Positions 8,642 through 18,058 of a stretch of 64,000 bases of DNA are shown here, piece after piece. Within the stretch, counting starts at the first letter, position 1. Each line of letters opens with the position of its first letter. Position numbers and translations under genes: made by a program. The notes under the pieces were generated by a model. The model saw only the letters and a program-made list of their open reading frames with translations, did not search any database and was not told where the DNA came from. The DNA comes from UBA8752 sp965657965. Its GTDB lineage: Bacteria > Bacteroidota > Bacteroidia > Flavobacteriales_D > Sanyastnellaceae. The DNA is taken from contig CBFHQM010000002.1 in NCBI GenBank assembly GCA_965657965.1, positions 62,001 through 126,000 on the forward strand, given 5' to 3'.

Positions 8642-9543
8642 ATAAAGCCCTTCCAGTTCTGCTCCTTACCCTCATGCTCGGGGGTCTATTTTGGTCATTC
8701 AGTGAAAGACTGGAGCATTCCTCTTCCACTTTCTCCTCCCACATCTACAAACAAGACAGCATTCCGCTGTACTTGGACTTGCGGCGCTCCAATGTCACCA
8801 ATCCAGACCAACCCGGATTGATCTTTGTCCATGGCGGCGGCTTCTCTACTGGAAGTCGAGATGCCCCTCCCGTGCAATGCTTCCTCGACAGCATGGCGTC
8901 AAAGGGCATCACAAGCGCGTCTATTTCGTACACCTTGACACGAAAAGGCCGAGGTTTTGGCTGTGATGTCCCCATTTCTGAAAAACAAACCGCGATCCGA
9001 TTGGCCGGCCAAGAATTAATGGCTGCGAAAAACTGGCTCACGCAACAAGCCGATCTGCAATTGCCTCGGCACTGGATTGCAGTGGGGAGTAGCGCAGGCG
9101 CTGAAGCTGCATTGTGGGCGGGATACCAGTCTTCTCCGGAAAGCTGGTCGGGCGTCGTGAGCTTCGCTGGCGCACTGGATGGTCAACTAAACGTACCTGA
9201 GAACGCGCCGCCTCTTTTTGCCATTCATGGTGCCTGCGACCCGGTTGTACCGTCCCGCAAAAGTCTACACCGTCAGTGCTCGCCAAAATCACCAGGCGCT
9301 TGGATGCTCTGCGGGGGCTTATGCTGGGCCGATTCGTTGATCGAAGCGGGATACGCGGCCAGCACTTGGACAGAATGCGAAGGAGGACACCGGGTATGCA
9401 GCACCGCCTTGGTCGACCCCCGCGTTCACGAAGCATTGCTTGACTGGATGCAGGCGCTGCCCCTCGGCGACAACATCGCTTGGCGGGACGGAAATGGTCG
9501 GCTCAGCAGTGAATCTCAGCCCAGTTGCCCCCCCTGCCACTGA
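8638..9543 (+). CDS. Exported alpha/beta hydrolase (carboxylesterase-like)
   Basis: A hydrophobic N-terminal segment (PVLLLTLMLGGLFW) suggests export or a membrane anchor. The 301-residue protein has the oxyanion-hole motif HGGGFS and a nucleophile elbow GSSAG. Plausible acid and base residues lie in HGACDPVVPSR and EGGHRVC, together a complete esterase/lipase triad. Substrate is unknown. The start is TTG at 8638 within the xerD stop (TTGA overlap), so expression is probably coupled to xerD. The 3' end overlaps gluQ on the other strand by 28 nt. Confidence 0.8.
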   Translation: MNKALPVLLLTLMLGGLFWSFSERLEHSSSTFSSHIYKQDSIPLYLDLRRSNVTNPDQPGLIFVHGGGFSTGSRDAPPVQCFLDSMASKGITSASISYTLTRKGRGFGCDVPISEKQTAIRLAGQELMAAKNWLTQQADLQLPRHWIAVGSSAGAEAALWAGYQSSPESWSGVVSFAGALDGQLNVPENAPPLFAIHGACDPVVPSRKSLHRQCSPKSPGAWMLCGGLCWADSLIEAGYAASTWTECEGGHRVCSTALVDPRVHEALLDWMQALPLGDNIAWRDGNGRLSSESQPSCPPCH

Positions 9544-10439
9544 ATTGGAGCCTGCGGAATGGCCGACCTGTCCCATAACTCCGCTGCCCTGTCCAATGTC
9601 GCTGCGGGTTGATTTGCTTGAGCACAACGGAGAAGACGATCGTCTTGTGTGTCCTGATTCAACCACTTTAAAGCCTGCAAAATTTGCGCCGCTGCTGTGT
9701 CGATCCTCACTGGCTGAGCAAACGTTTGCTTGCTTAATTTTTGACCCCATTCATTCTGTACAATGGGCACGTGACCGTAGACAGGAATCGAGCGTCCAAC
9801 CCCTCGCCGTTCGGCAGTAAGGGCCGTCCAAATTTGCATCTGTCTTGGTGTGCTGTCGAGCAAATCAGCACCTCGAATCACATGGGTTACACCTTGCTCC
9901 ATGTCGTCCACCACCACCGCAAGTTGGTATGCCCAAAAACCATCGGCGCGCAGAACGGGGAAGTCCCCCAGTGCGAGGGGATTCATGGACATGGCACCCA
10001 AAACAAGGTCTTCCCACTCCACGTGACCTTCTTCCATTCTGAAGCGTTTCAATCGCCCCTCTTTTCCAGGGGGCAAGCCCTCCCGACAATTTCCCGGGTA
10101 AACCGCCTGTCCGGCAAGCTCCCGACGGGTGCAACAACAAGCATAAACGCGGCTTTGACTTTCTAAGTCACAGAGCGCACCCTCGTACCGAGAGGTCCGT
10201 TTTGACTGCCACACGACGGGACCATCCCAGTGCAGGCCCAACGCAACGAGCGTGTCGAGAATGTCTTGCGCGGCCCCTTTGACCTCTCTGGGTGGGTCGA
10301 GGTCTTCCATACGTACAAGCCACGTGCCACCGCAGTGGCGTGCGTCGCACCACGAAGCCACTGCTGCCAGAAGACTGCCCATATGCAATCGCCCTGTAGG
10401 CGATGGCGCAAAGCGGCCGATGTAGCCGCCGGAGCCCAT
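9516..10439 (-). CDS. gluQ: Glutamyl-Q tRNA(Asp) synthetase
   Basis: This short paralogue of glutamyl-tRNA synthetase attaches glutamate to queuosine in the tRNA(Asp) anticodon. It has the HIGH-like segment PSPTGRLHMGSL, a CxC plus Tyr/Cys zinc region (CCCTRRELAGQAVYPGNC) and the KMSKS-like KLSKQTF. It lacks the anticodon-binding domain, and its 307 residues fit the GluQ family. The ATG overlaps the TAA of ettA by one base (TAATG), so it is translated in an operon with ettA. Confidence 0.92.
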   Translation of the reverse strand: MGSGGYIGRFAPSPTGRLHMGSLLAAVASWCDARHCGGTWLVRMEDLDPPREVKGAAQDILDTLVALGLHWDGPVVWQSKRTSRYEGALCDLESQSRVYACCCTRRELAGQAVYPGNCREGLPPGKEGRLKRFRMEEGHVEWEDLVLGAMSMNPLALGDFPVLRADGFWAYQLAVVVDDMEQGVTHVIRGADLLDSTPRQMQIWTALTAERRGVGRSIPVYGHVPIVQNEWGQKLSKQTFAQPVRIDTAAAQILQALKWLNQDTQDDRLLRCAQANQPAATLDRAAELWDRSAIPQAPIQWQGGQLG

Positions 10440-12124
10440 TAGCGCACCAGCTTTCTGTACTTGATTCGCTTTGGGCCTGTGTCCCCCAATCGCTCTTTGC
10501 GGTTGGCTTCGTATTCAGAGTAAGTGCCTTCAAACCACTCCACCTGCGAATCGCCCTCAAAAGCCAGAATGTGCGTGCATATCCGATCGAGGAACCAACG
10601 GTCGTGTGAAATCACCACTGCACATCCTGCGAAGCTCATGATGCCCTCCTCGAGTGCACGCAACGTCCCCACGTCAATGTCGTTGGTGGGCTCGTCGAGC
10701 AGCAGCACATTGGCTTCTGTTTTCAACGTCATGGCCAAGTGCAAGCGATTCCGTTCTCCCCCGGACAAGACACCACATTTTTTTTGCTGGTCCGAGCCTC
10801 CAAAGTTGAACTTCGATACGTAGGCCCTCGAATTGATCAGGCTTCCACCGATGTCCAGCTGCTCATGGCCACCAGAGACCACTTCCCAAACGGTCTTTTC
10901 TGCGTCAATTTCTTTGTGACGCTGGTCCACATAACCCACTTCAACTGAGTCGCCAAAGGACACCGAACCTCCGTCGGGCTGTTCCTCTCCCATCATCATG
11001 CGGAACAGGGTCGTCTTTCCTGCACCATTAGGACCAATGATGCCCACGATGCCTGCAGGAGGCAGAGAAAAACTTAAGTTTTCAATCAGCAATCGATCTC
11101 CAAAGCCTTTCTGCAAGCCTTCAACTTCAATCACCTTGTTGCCCAAACGTGGGCCATTGGGAATTGGAATTTCCAGACGCGCCTCTTTCTCCTTGGTCCC
11201 TTCCGCCAACATGGACTCATAGTTGGCGAGTCGTGCCTTGTTCTTGGCTCTCCGACCTTTTGGATTTTGACGAACCCAATCCAACTCTCTCTCCAATTCC
11301 TTTCTGCGCTTGCTCTCGTGCTTTTCCTCCTGCGCCAAGCGTGCTGTTTTCTGTTCGAGCCATTCCGCATAGTTGCCCTTCCAGGGAATGCCTTCGCCCC
11401 GATCCAGCTCCAAAATCCATCCGGCCACATTGTCCAAGAAGTAACGGTCGTGCGTCACGCACAACACCGTGCCCTTGTATCGCTCCAAGTGCTGCTCCAA
11501 CCAATCAATGGTCTCGGCATCCAAGTGGTTTGTCGGCTCGTCCAACAAAAGCACATCCGGTGCTTGCAAAAGCAAACGGCACAGTGCTACCCGTCTGCGC
11601 TCTCCACCAGATAGATCGGCGATTTTCTGATCGTCTGGGGGGCAGCGCAGCGCGTCCATGGCGATGCTGAGCTTGGTGTCCAACTCCCATGCGTCGAGTG
11701 CGTCAATCCGATCTTGAACCGACGCTTGCCTGTCCATCAGCGCCTGCATTTTATCGGGATCATTGAGGATCTCGTCCTCCATGAATTTCGCGTTGATTTC
11801 CTCGTATTCCTTCAGGACAGCCACCACTTCTTGGGTGCCCTCTTCGACCACCTCCCGAACGGTTTTAGACTCATCCAACTTTGGCTCTTGTGGCAAATAC
11901 CCTACCGAGTAACCATCGGCCCAAACCACCTCTCCACGGTACGCTTCATCAAGTCCAGCGATGATCCGCATCACTGTGGACTTACCCGAACCATTGGTTC
12001 CGATGATGCCAATTTTGGCTCCGTAATAAAAAGAGAGGTAGATGTCTTTCAGGATGTGCTTTCCGGTCGGGGTCGTTTTGTTGACCTTGACCATCGAAAA
12101 GATGACCTTTTTGTCGTCGCTCAT
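10439..12124 (-). CDS. ettA: ABC-F ATPase EttA (energy-dependent translational throttle)
   Basis: This soluble ribosome-associated ATPase gates entry into elongation according to the ATP/ADP ratio. The 561-residue product has two ABC domains with Walker A sites GTNGSGKST and GPNGAGKTT, signatures LSGGERRRVALCR and LSGGERNRLHLAM, and Walker B DEPTNHLD and DEPTNDID. The arm and linker region (ELDWVRQNPKGRRAKNKARL) matches EttA rather than other ABC-F types. It leads a two-gene operon with gluQ. Confidence 0.96.
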   Translation of the reverse strand: MSDDKKVIFSMVKVNKTTPTGKHILKDIYLSFYYGAKIGIIGTNGSGKSTVMRIIAGLDEAYRGEVVWADGYSVGYLPQEPKLDESKTVREVVEEGTQEVVAVLKEYEEINAKFMEDEILNDPDKMQALMDRQASVQDRIDALDAWELDTKLSIAMDALRCPPDDQKIADLSGGERRRVALCRLLLQAPDVLLLDEPTNHLDAETIDWLEQHLERYKGTVLCVTHDRYFLDNVAGWILELDRGEGIPWKGNYAEWLEQKTARLAQEEKHESKRRKELERELDWVRQNPKGRRAKNKARLANYESMLAEGTKEKEARLEIPIPNGPRLGNKVIEVEGLQKGFGDRLLIENLSFSLPPAGIVGIIGPNGAGKTTLFRMMMGEEQPDGGSVSFGDSVEVGYVDQRHKEIDAEKTVWEVVSGGHEQLDIGGSLINSRAYVSKFNFGGSDQQKKCGVLSGGERNRLHLAMTLKTEANVLLLDEPTNDIDVGTLRALEEGIMSFAGCAVVISHDRWFLDRICTHILAFEGDSQVEWFEGTYSEYEANRKERLGDTGPKRIKYRKLVR

Positions 12125-12152
12125 GGTTGTCGCAATTGGTGGGGAAAGGTAG

Positions 12153-13394
12153 TCAGGCCTTTCTCAAGGTTAACTCCGTGATTTCGGGTGGCATTCCGAT
12201 TCGTCCAGGAAATCCAAGCACACCGAAACCGCGGTTCACATGCAGATGCTGCCGCCCTTCGGAATACAATCCGCCCCATCGCTTGTAGCGGAGACGACTC
12301 GGAGAAAACTTAATGCCGAGAAACGGAATTTCCAGACCCATTTGCATTCCGTGTGTGTGCCCCGACAAGGTCAATTCGATTGGCGCCCTGTCTCCCATGA
12401 CGCGCTCCTCCCAGTGCGTTGGATCGTGACTTAACAGCACCGTTGGCAGTTTGGTATTTGCGCCGGCCATGGCTTTTGTCAAGTCGCCAGACTGACGAAA
12501 ACCTTGACCCCAATTCTCCACACCAACCAACAACAACTCAGCTCCGTTGATCTCCACCACTCGGTGCTCGTTGAGGAGCAGGTCAAAACCCATTTCGCCA
12601 TGAATGTCTCGTGTGCGCCTGCGAATCTTCTCCTTTTCCTCATCCGTCCTGCGGGCATAGTCTGCGTAATCATGGTTGCCCAGAATGCTCAACTTGGCGT
12701 AACGTCCGCTGAGTGTTTGGAATCGAGAAATCCACGGTTCCGCTTCATCGCTGTGGTCATTGACCAAATCTCCAGTGAAGCAAAGCAAATCTGGATTCAG
12801 TTGCCGAACCATTTCCAGCCCGGGCTCTACCGTCTCAAACTGCTCTAAGAAGCTTCCGAGATGGGCATCTGAAATTTGAACGATGCGGACGCCGTCCAAA
12901 GCGGAGGGCAAATTGGTCATCGGCACATCATAGCGCCGAACATGATAGCCTCGCCTGCCCCACGTCATGCCATGGGCAAATGCCCCAAAGAGCAATCCTG
13001 CCGAGGCTTGCCCCGCGATCGTAATGAACGTCCGCCTCGGCACGCCGGGTCTGGCCTCTGTAGAGGTCAACAACCACTGCAAGGAAAACCGGAGCCCTTC
13101 TACCAACTCCACCATGGACAACACCAACTTGGGAACAAGCAGCGAAATGAGCACCGCATGTGTCAACAAGAGCCATTCCGGACTGAATTCTCGCCAGTGT
13201 GACCAACGAAAAAAATAGACAATGGTCCAAACCAACTGCACAATGCTCACCGCTCTCCATGTCCACTTCATGGCATTGAAGCGCGCATGTCCAGACCACA
13301 TGCGTTGCATGTTGCGATACCCCCCCCACTCGATGAGTCCAAGGATGCCCAAAAGAATGAGCGATGTCAAAATAATGCGCGCGATAGAAGGCAT
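12153..13394 (-). CDS. Membrane-anchored metallophosphoesterase
   Basis: The first 150 residues contain about four hydrophobic segments, for example ARIILTSLILLGILGLIEW and WLLLTHAVLISLLVPKLVL. A calcineurin-like domain follows with all metal-site blocks: VQISDAHLGSF, FTGDLVND, LGNHDYAD, LLSHDP and SGHTHGMQMG. The family includes membrane phosphoesterases of the YkuE/YaeI type, some acting on lipid substrates such as UDP-diacylglucosamine; the substrate here is unknown. A -7-like box with a TTG 22 nt upstream lies just before the ATG. Confidence 0.88.
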   Translation of the reverse strand: MPSIARIILTSLILLGILGLIEWGGYRNMQRMWSGHARFNAMKWTWRAVSIVQLVWTIVYFFRWSHWREFSPEWLLLTHAVLISLLVPKLVLSMVELVEGLRFSLQWLLTSTEARPGVPRRTFITIAGQASAGLLFGAFAHGMTWGRRGYHVRRYDVPMTNLPSALDGVRIVQISDAHLGSFLEQFETVEPGLEMVRQLNPDLLCFTGDLVNDHSDEAEPWISRFQTLSGRYAKLSILGNHDYADYARRTDEEKEKIRRRTRDIHGEMGFDLLLNEHRVVEINGAELLLVGVENWGQGFRQSGDLTKAMAGANTKLPTVLLSHDPTHWEERVMGDRAPIELTLSGHTHGMQMGLEIPFLGIKFSPSRLRYKRWGGLYSEGRQHLHVNRGFGVLGFPGRIGMPPEITELTLRKA

Positions 13395-13398
13395 GCCG

Positions 13399-13406
13399 CG
13401 AAATTA
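13399..13406 (-). promoter_or_regulatory. -7-like box of the metallophosphoesterase gene
   Basis: TAATTTCG differs at one place from TAnnTTTG and ends 4 nt (CGGC) before the ATG. A TTG (-33 element) stands 22 nt upstream at 13429-13431, which makes this one of the more complete promoters in the window. Confidence 0.5.
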
Positions 13407-13468
13407 ACCGCGTCGTAGACCCTGAGTTCAACTTTGGCAAAGCTTGGGGCAAAACAATACCTCATCCT

Positions 13469-14194
13469 TTACTGTCGCATTAACGCTGCACGTGCCACTT
13501 CTGCAACAAAAGGTCCTGGATACAAGGTGCCAACCGTATCGGCACCAGTTTCCAAATGAAGCCAATGGGTAACCCAACCTGCAGCTTCCGCCCCTTCCAA
13601 ATCGTGGGTCGCCAACCACAAAATTCGACCTTCAGATCGCCACTCTCCCATTTGATGAAGCATGTCCCTGCGTCCAACAACATCGAGAAAGGCCGTGGGC
13701 TCATCCAACAAAAGCATGCCCTCCCCTTGAGCTGCTGCACGCGCCATCATGACCCTTTGCGCCATGCCATCGCTGAGTGCGTTCAGCGACAAACCCGACC
13801 ACTGTGAAATGCCCGCAGTGTCCATGGCCATTTGCACTTGTTCTGGACCTGAAACACGGCCGCCAGCCCGGAGCCCCAATTCCATCACATCGGCCACCGT
13901 CATGGCCGACGACCGAGGCGGCGTGCTGGTAACCAAAGCCGCATATCCTGCTCGGGCTTCTGGCGACATTCGATGAACATCCTCACCATTCCAATGAACG
14001 CTGCCCTGTCGGGCCGGAAGCAAACCTGCCAGCGTTTGCAGCAAAGTGGATTTGCCGACCCCATTGCGCCCCACGACCACGACTGCGGCCCCGGCATGCA
14101 GAGAAAAATTCAATGCACCGGCCCCCTTTTGAGGCCGAATCAACTGCAATCCTTCGATGTCCAATCTGCCCTCCATCCCCTTAATGGCTTGCAT
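13469..14194 (-). CDS. ATP-binding subunit of an iron/cobalamin-type ABC importer
   Basis: The 241-residue product powers import from the cytosolic face. Visible motifs are Walker A (VGRNGVGKST), a signature-like LSDGMAQRVMMARA (the LSDGQ variant of the FecE/BtuD group), Walker B plus DEPTAFLD, and the switch ATHDLEGAE. Its first 14 nt overlap the end of the permease gene, making it the last gene of a three-gene operon. The ligand (ferric siderophore, haem or cobalamin) cannot be read from the sequence. Confidence 0.9.
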   Translation of the reverse strand: MQAIKGMEGRLDIEGLQLIRPQKGAGALNFSLHAGAAVVVVGRNGVGKSTLLQTLAGLLPARQGSVHWNGEDVHRMSPEARAGYAALVTSTPPRSSAMTVADVMELGLRAGGRVSGPEQVQMAMDTAGISQWSGLSLNALSDGMAQRVMMARAAAQGEGMLLLDEPTAFLDVVGRRDMLHQMGEWRSEGRILWLATHDLEGAEAAGWVTHWLHLETGADTVGTLYPGPFVAEVARAALMRQ

Positions 14195-15173
14195 GGTTTG
14201 ACCGCTTCTTTAACAACAGCCACAATACGACGGGTGCCCCCATCATGCTCAAAACAGCATTCAACGGAATCCCTGCAAAGCGAACGGCCAAGTCGGAAAC
14301 CAAAGCCAATGCTGATCCAGTCAACATGACCGGCAAAAGCAAACCGCGATGACGCCCTTTGGGCAGCACAATGCGGACCAAATGAGGTGTCGCCAAACCC
14401 AAAAAAGCGATGGGGCCACACCAAGCGGTAACCAATCCAGCAAGGGCTCCGGTGGTGCCCAGGACCCCCCACGTGAGTTGTTTTTCGTTCACCCCCATGG
14501 ACCGAGCAGTGAGCCTCCCCAGCGTCCACATGTCCAGGACGGCCGCCATGCGAAAAGTCCAGAAAGAAGCCAACGCGAACATCAAAGCCAGCACCCCGAC
14601 TCCCGACCAGGTCGACTGCCCGAAAGACCCCATACCCCAGATTACAAATGCCTGCAAAGCCTGCGCCTCTGCACCGGCCTGAAGCACAGTCACCATGGCC
14701 CCGGTCAAATACCCCACCATGAGTCCGAAAATCAACAGCGCGGTCCGAGACCGAAACCAGCCGACGACTGCGCCCAGCAGCACCATGACGCCCCATGCGC
14801 CCAGCAATGCACCTACAACTGCCGATGTCCATCCCCAAGTCATCCCCACAGCCCAGCCACCCAAAGAAACCAGAGCCACGCCCAACGTTGCGCCGGAAGT
14901 CACGCCCAAGACACTTGGTCCAGCCAATGCATTGCGGAAATACGTTTGCATGAGCAACCCCGACATCGCCAAAGCCGAGCCCGAAAACACAGCCATGAAA
15001 AGCCGCGGCAACCGAAGCCGCCATAAAATGGTGCCGGCCACGCCCTCTCCTGTGAGCAGTGCAGAACTCTGTTCAGACCAACTCAAATCTGCCGGCCCGG
15101 AGAACAGTCCAACTCCAAAAAGCAGCACCACGAAGGCCACAAGAAGAAGGGTCCAAAGCCGCGGTGAAATCAT
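14181..15173 (-). CDS. FecCD/BtuC-family ABC permease
   Basis: The 330-residue inner-membrane protein has about nine or ten hydrophobic helices. It carries family blocks such as RLPRLFMAVFSGSALAMSG, the FRNALAGPSVLGVTSGA segment and CGPIAFLGLATPHLVR, which contacts the ATPase. It works with the adjacent lipoprotein and ATPase to import an iron complex or cobalamin. Its first codons overlap the substrate-binding gene by 4 nt and its last codons overlap the ATPase gene. Confidence 0.93.
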   Translation of the reverse strand: MISPRLWTLLLVAFVVLLFGVGLFSGPADLSWSEQSSALLTGEGVAGTILWRLRLPRLFMAVFSGSALAMSGLLMQTYFRNALAGPSVLGVTSGATLGVALVSLGGWAVGMTWGWTSAVVGALLGAWGVMVLLGAVVGWFRSRTALLIFGLMVGYLTGAMVTVLQAGAEAQALQAFVIWGMGSFGQSTWSGVGVLALMFALASFWTFRMAAVLDMWTLGRLTARSMGVNEKQLTWGVLGTTGALAGLVTAWCGPIAFLGLATPHLVRIVLPKGRHRGLLLPVMLTGSALALVSDLAVRFAGIPLNAVLSMMGAPVVLWLLLKKRSNHASH

Positions 15174-16348
15174 GGGGAACTGGGTGTGCGCCTAAAATAC
15201 GGCGCTTCCGAAGGTGTAGCGACGTTGGGATGCAAAACCGAAATCAAATCACGCAACATTCGATCGGGCTCCAAAACGGCACTGCCGAAATAGTCCACCT
15301 CCGCGGTGTTGCAATGGAACACCAGCTTCGAAGAAAAATCACACCACGGCGCCTCAGCCTGCACCTCCTTCATGGTCCAACCCTCTCGGGCATACACCAC
15401 CCTACCCCAAGCATCACAATTCTCGGCAATCAAAGCGCACTGCTCCAGTTCCACTTCGTAATTCGAACCCGAACGGTGCAGTCCGTAGGCTTCGGCAGTC
15501 TCGTCACTAAAGGCATAATCACCACCGGCATCACGCACCATTTTCGCCACCAATCCCGCTTCGGTCGGCGCCGTCCACTTCCCCCCGGATTCACTGCCCG
15601 TAAACACCGTGGGCCAACCCGTTTTATCGGCTTCAAGCTTTGCCATTCTGGCCAATTCTTGATACCGCAACTCCATGCCGACAAACAATGAATCTGCGAG
15701 CGATTCGCGATTCAACAGCCAGCCGAACAACTTGATGTACTCTGCCCGGCCAAGCGCATGGGGTTCTGCATATTCGGAGAAAGACAGCACGGGAATGCCG
15801 GTCCGATTCTCGACCCCGACCATGGGGTCACCAAAAGGATACGAAGTGAGCAGCATGGCATCGCTGGCCAAAAGTGCTTCATCTGAGAGTCCCGCATCAC
15901 CGCCCAAATTCACCCGTTCAACGTCATCTCCTTGCCGAACACGTTCCAAATACCCACTGCCGACCCATTGACCGTTCGCACCCAGAGCCAGCACATAAGG
16001 TACATGTGTCGTCGACCAAGTGGCCAATTTGAGCGGAGTTTGCGGGAGCACATGGGCACCCAGCTTGGACCCAAGTTCAACGTTGGATTTGGTCCAAAAG
16101 ACAGTGTCTCCCGGCACATCACCCGCAATCCACAGGGTGGCGCGGCCCTCGGAAAAGCCAAACCCTGTTGCCCAACGAATCGAATCGGATTCGGGACGCA
16201 CCTGGGTGGCTTTACTTTCCTCGGACGCAGACGGTCCACACCCCCAGATCCCCAAGAGACTCAACCCCAGCGCAAAACCAAGCGCACCTGCTGCCCTCTT
16301 TTTTGACCTTGCCCATTCGATTGGGTGCCTCCAAACAAACCGTTCCAT
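15170..16348 (-). CDS. Periplasmic-binding lipoprotein of the iron/cobalamin-type importer
   Basis: Starting at the ATG at 16348 (MERFVWRHPIEW), the 392-residue product has a long basic N terminus, a hydrophobic stretch and the lipobox LLGIWGC, then a type III periplasmic-binding fold. A block such as TGIPVLSFSEYAEPHALGRAEYIKLFGWLL is typical of the FepB/BtuF group. It is the first gene of the operon with permease and ATPase. A frame extension to 16444 is rejected because a -7 box sits right before 16348. No TonB-dependent receptor is adjacent. Confidence 0.88.
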   Translation of the reverse strand: MERFVWRHPIEWARSKKRAAGALGFALGLSLLGIWGCGPSASEESKATQVRPESDSIRWATGFGFSEGRATLWIAGDVPGDTVFWTKSNVELGSKLGAHVLPQTPLKLATWSTTHVPYVLALGANGQWVGSGYLERVRQGDDVERVNLGGDAGLSDEALLASDAMLLTSYPFGDPMVGVENRTGIPVLSFSEYAEPHALGRAEYIKLFGWLLNRESLADSLFVGMELRYQELARMAKLEADKTGWPTVFTGSESGGKWTAPTEAGLVAKMVRDAGGDYAFSDETAEAYGLHRSGSNYEVELEQCALIAENCDAWGRVVYAREGWTMKEVQAEAPWCDFSSKLVFHCNTAEVDYFGSAVLEPDRMLRDLISVLHPNVATPSEAPYFRRTPSSP

Positions 16349-16352
16349 GCCC

Positions 16353-16360
16353 CAAAAGTA
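16353..16360 (-). promoter_or_regulatory. -7 box TACTTTTG of the importer operon
   Basis: This is an exact TAnnTTTG match ending 4 nt (GGGC) before the ATG at 16348. No obvious iron box or riboswitch is visible between the divergent genes, and the space leaves almost no leader RNA. Confidence 0.55.
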
Positions 16361-16408
16361 AGCGGGCCGGAAGGCCGTAAATTCGCGCTGTACCCGCAAC
16401 GACCGGAA

Positions 16409-18055
16409 ATGCCAGTATCCCCTGAAGAAATCGAGCGTCAACAAAAGATGGACGCCATGAAGCTCAAGCTTTCAGAGCTCAACAATCAGCTCGATCTGGC
16501 CCGACTTGGTGGGGGAATCAAGCGCATTGAAAAAGAACATGCCAAAGGCAAACTCACCGCGCAAGAGCGATTGAACTTGCTGCTTGACGAGGGGGCGCCG
16601 CGCCTGGAAATCGGCGCCTTGGCTGGGCACGGCATGTACAAGGAGCACGGTGGCTGTCCCGGTGGAGGCTGCGCTCTGGTGATTGGACAAGTGGAGGGGG
16701 TGCGTTGCATTGTAGTGGCCAATGATGCCACAGTAAAAGCGGGCGCATGGTTTCCCATTACAGGCAAAAAGAACCTGCGTGCCCAAGAGCTCGCTTTTGA
16801 GTTTCACCTGCCCATCCTGTACCTCGTGGACAGCGCAGGGGTCTACCTGCCCATGCAAGATGAAATCTTCCCGGACAAGGAGCACTTTGGGCGCATTTTC
16901 CGGAACAACGCCAAACTGAGCGCGGCCGGCATTCCGCAACTTGCTGCTGTCATGGGGAGCTGTGTTGCAGGAGGGGCTTATCTGCCCATCATGAGCGACG
17001 AGAGCATCATCGTCCGAGGTACAGGTAGCATTTTCTTGGCCGGGCCTTACCTGGTCAAAGCGGCCATTGGAGAGGACATCGATGCCGAGTCATTGGGTGG
17101 TGCAGATATGCACGGCAGCATTTCCGGTGTGGTCGATCACGTTGTTGAGGATGACCGAGCAGCCATCTCTCTCTTGCGCAAGCTGGTTCTTCACCGTGCC
17201 GACCGTCCAAGCCTGAGGTCCTATGGAAGGGGGACCTCCGCCCCTCCTCTAGGCGACCCCGATGCACTTTTGGGGGTTCTGCCCGAATCACGTCGTCAAC
17301 CTTACGACACGCGTGACCTCCTGTCTGCGCTCGTAGACAAAGGGGAATTCACCGAATTCAAAAAGGACTTCGGAAAGACCATTCTCTGCGCCACCGCGCG
17401 CATTGACGGCTGGAATGTGGGCATTGTTGCCAATCAAAGGATGCTGGTCAAAAGCGCCAAGTCCGGGACCCAATTTGGTGGCGTAATCTATTCCGACAGT
17501 GCAGACAAGGCCGCACGCTTCATTATGAACTGCAATCAAAAGGGGTTGCCTTTGGTGTTTTTGCAAGACGTGACTGGATTCATGGTGGGCTCTAAAAGTG
17601 AGCAAGGCGGCATCATCAAAGACGGCGCCAAGCTGGTCAATGCCATGGCCAACTCCGTGGTCCCGAAGTTCACGGTTGTGGTTGGAAACAGTTATGGTGC
17701 CGGAAACTATGCCATGTGCGGGAAGGCCTATGACCCCAAACTCATGGTCGCTTGGCCCACCGCCGAACTCGCTGTCATGGGCGGCGCTCAAGCCGCAGGG
17801 GTGCTGCTTCAGATTGAAGTGGCCACACGCAAAAAGAAGGGCGAAGACATTACCCCTGAAAGAGAAAAAGAAATTCGAGAGGCCATTGAGGCGCGCTATG
17901 CAGAGCAAGTGTCTCCTTATTACGCAGCTTCCAGACTCTGGGTGGACGCCATCATTGACCCGCGGGAAACGCGAACTTGGATTTCCGAAGGCATTGCTGC
18001 TATGGATGGCGCACCGGCAGAAGGCCCGTTTACCACGGGTGTCATGCAAACGTGA
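16409..18055 (+). CDS. Acyl-CoA carboxylase, carboxyltransferase (beta) subunit
   Basis: The 548-residue product moves a carboxyl group from biotin to an acyl-CoA. The carboxyltransferase halves are clear: oxyanion segments such as VMGSCVAGGAYLPIMSDE, GGADMHGSISGVVDH, and VVGNSYGAGNYAMCGKAYDP. The sequence pattern is closest to methylcrotonyl-CoA carboxylase beta (leucine breakdown), though propionyl-CoA carboxylase is possible. The biotin-bearing alpha subunit is not in the window. I prefer the ATG at 16409; an earlier one at 16325 overlaps the divergent promoter. Confidence 0.92.
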   Translation: MPVSPEEIERQQKMDAMKLKLSELNNQLDLARLGGGIKRIEKEHAKGKLTAQERLNLLLDEGAPRLEIGALAGHGMYKEHGGCPGGGCALVIGQVEGVRCIVVANDATVKAGAWFPITGKKNLRAQELAFEFHLPILYLVDSAGVYLPMQDEIFPDKEHFGRIFRNNAKLSAAGIPQLAAVMGSCVAGGAYLPIMSDESIIVRGTGSIFLAGPYLVKAAIGEDIDAESLGGADMHGSISGVVDHVVEDDRAAISLLRKLVLHRADRPSLRSYGRGTSAPPLGDPDALLGVLPESRRQPYDTRDLLSALVDKGEFTEFKKDFGKTILCATARIDGWNVGIVANQRMLVKSAKSGTQFGGVIYSDSADKAARFIMNCNQKGLPLVFLQDVTGFMVGSKSEQGGIIKDGAKLVNAMANSVVPKFTVVVGNSYGAGNYAMCGKAYDPKLMVAWPTAELAVMGGAQAAGVLLQIEVATRKKKGEDITPEREKEIREAIEARYAEQVSPYYAASRLWVDAIIDPRETRTWISEGIAAMDGAPAEGPFTTGVMQT

Positions 18056-18058
18056 CGC

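Noticed and set aside
14140..15024. 294-codon minus-strand open frame rich in Gly and His
   Set aside because: It overlaps the ABC permease in another frame, and the permease reading has clear membrane helices and family motifs.
16350..16408. Iron box or cobalamin riboswitch before the importer operon
   Set aside because: The divergent gap is only about 60 nt and is filled by promoter boxes; there is no leader RNA long enough for a riboswitch and no palindrome like a Fur site.
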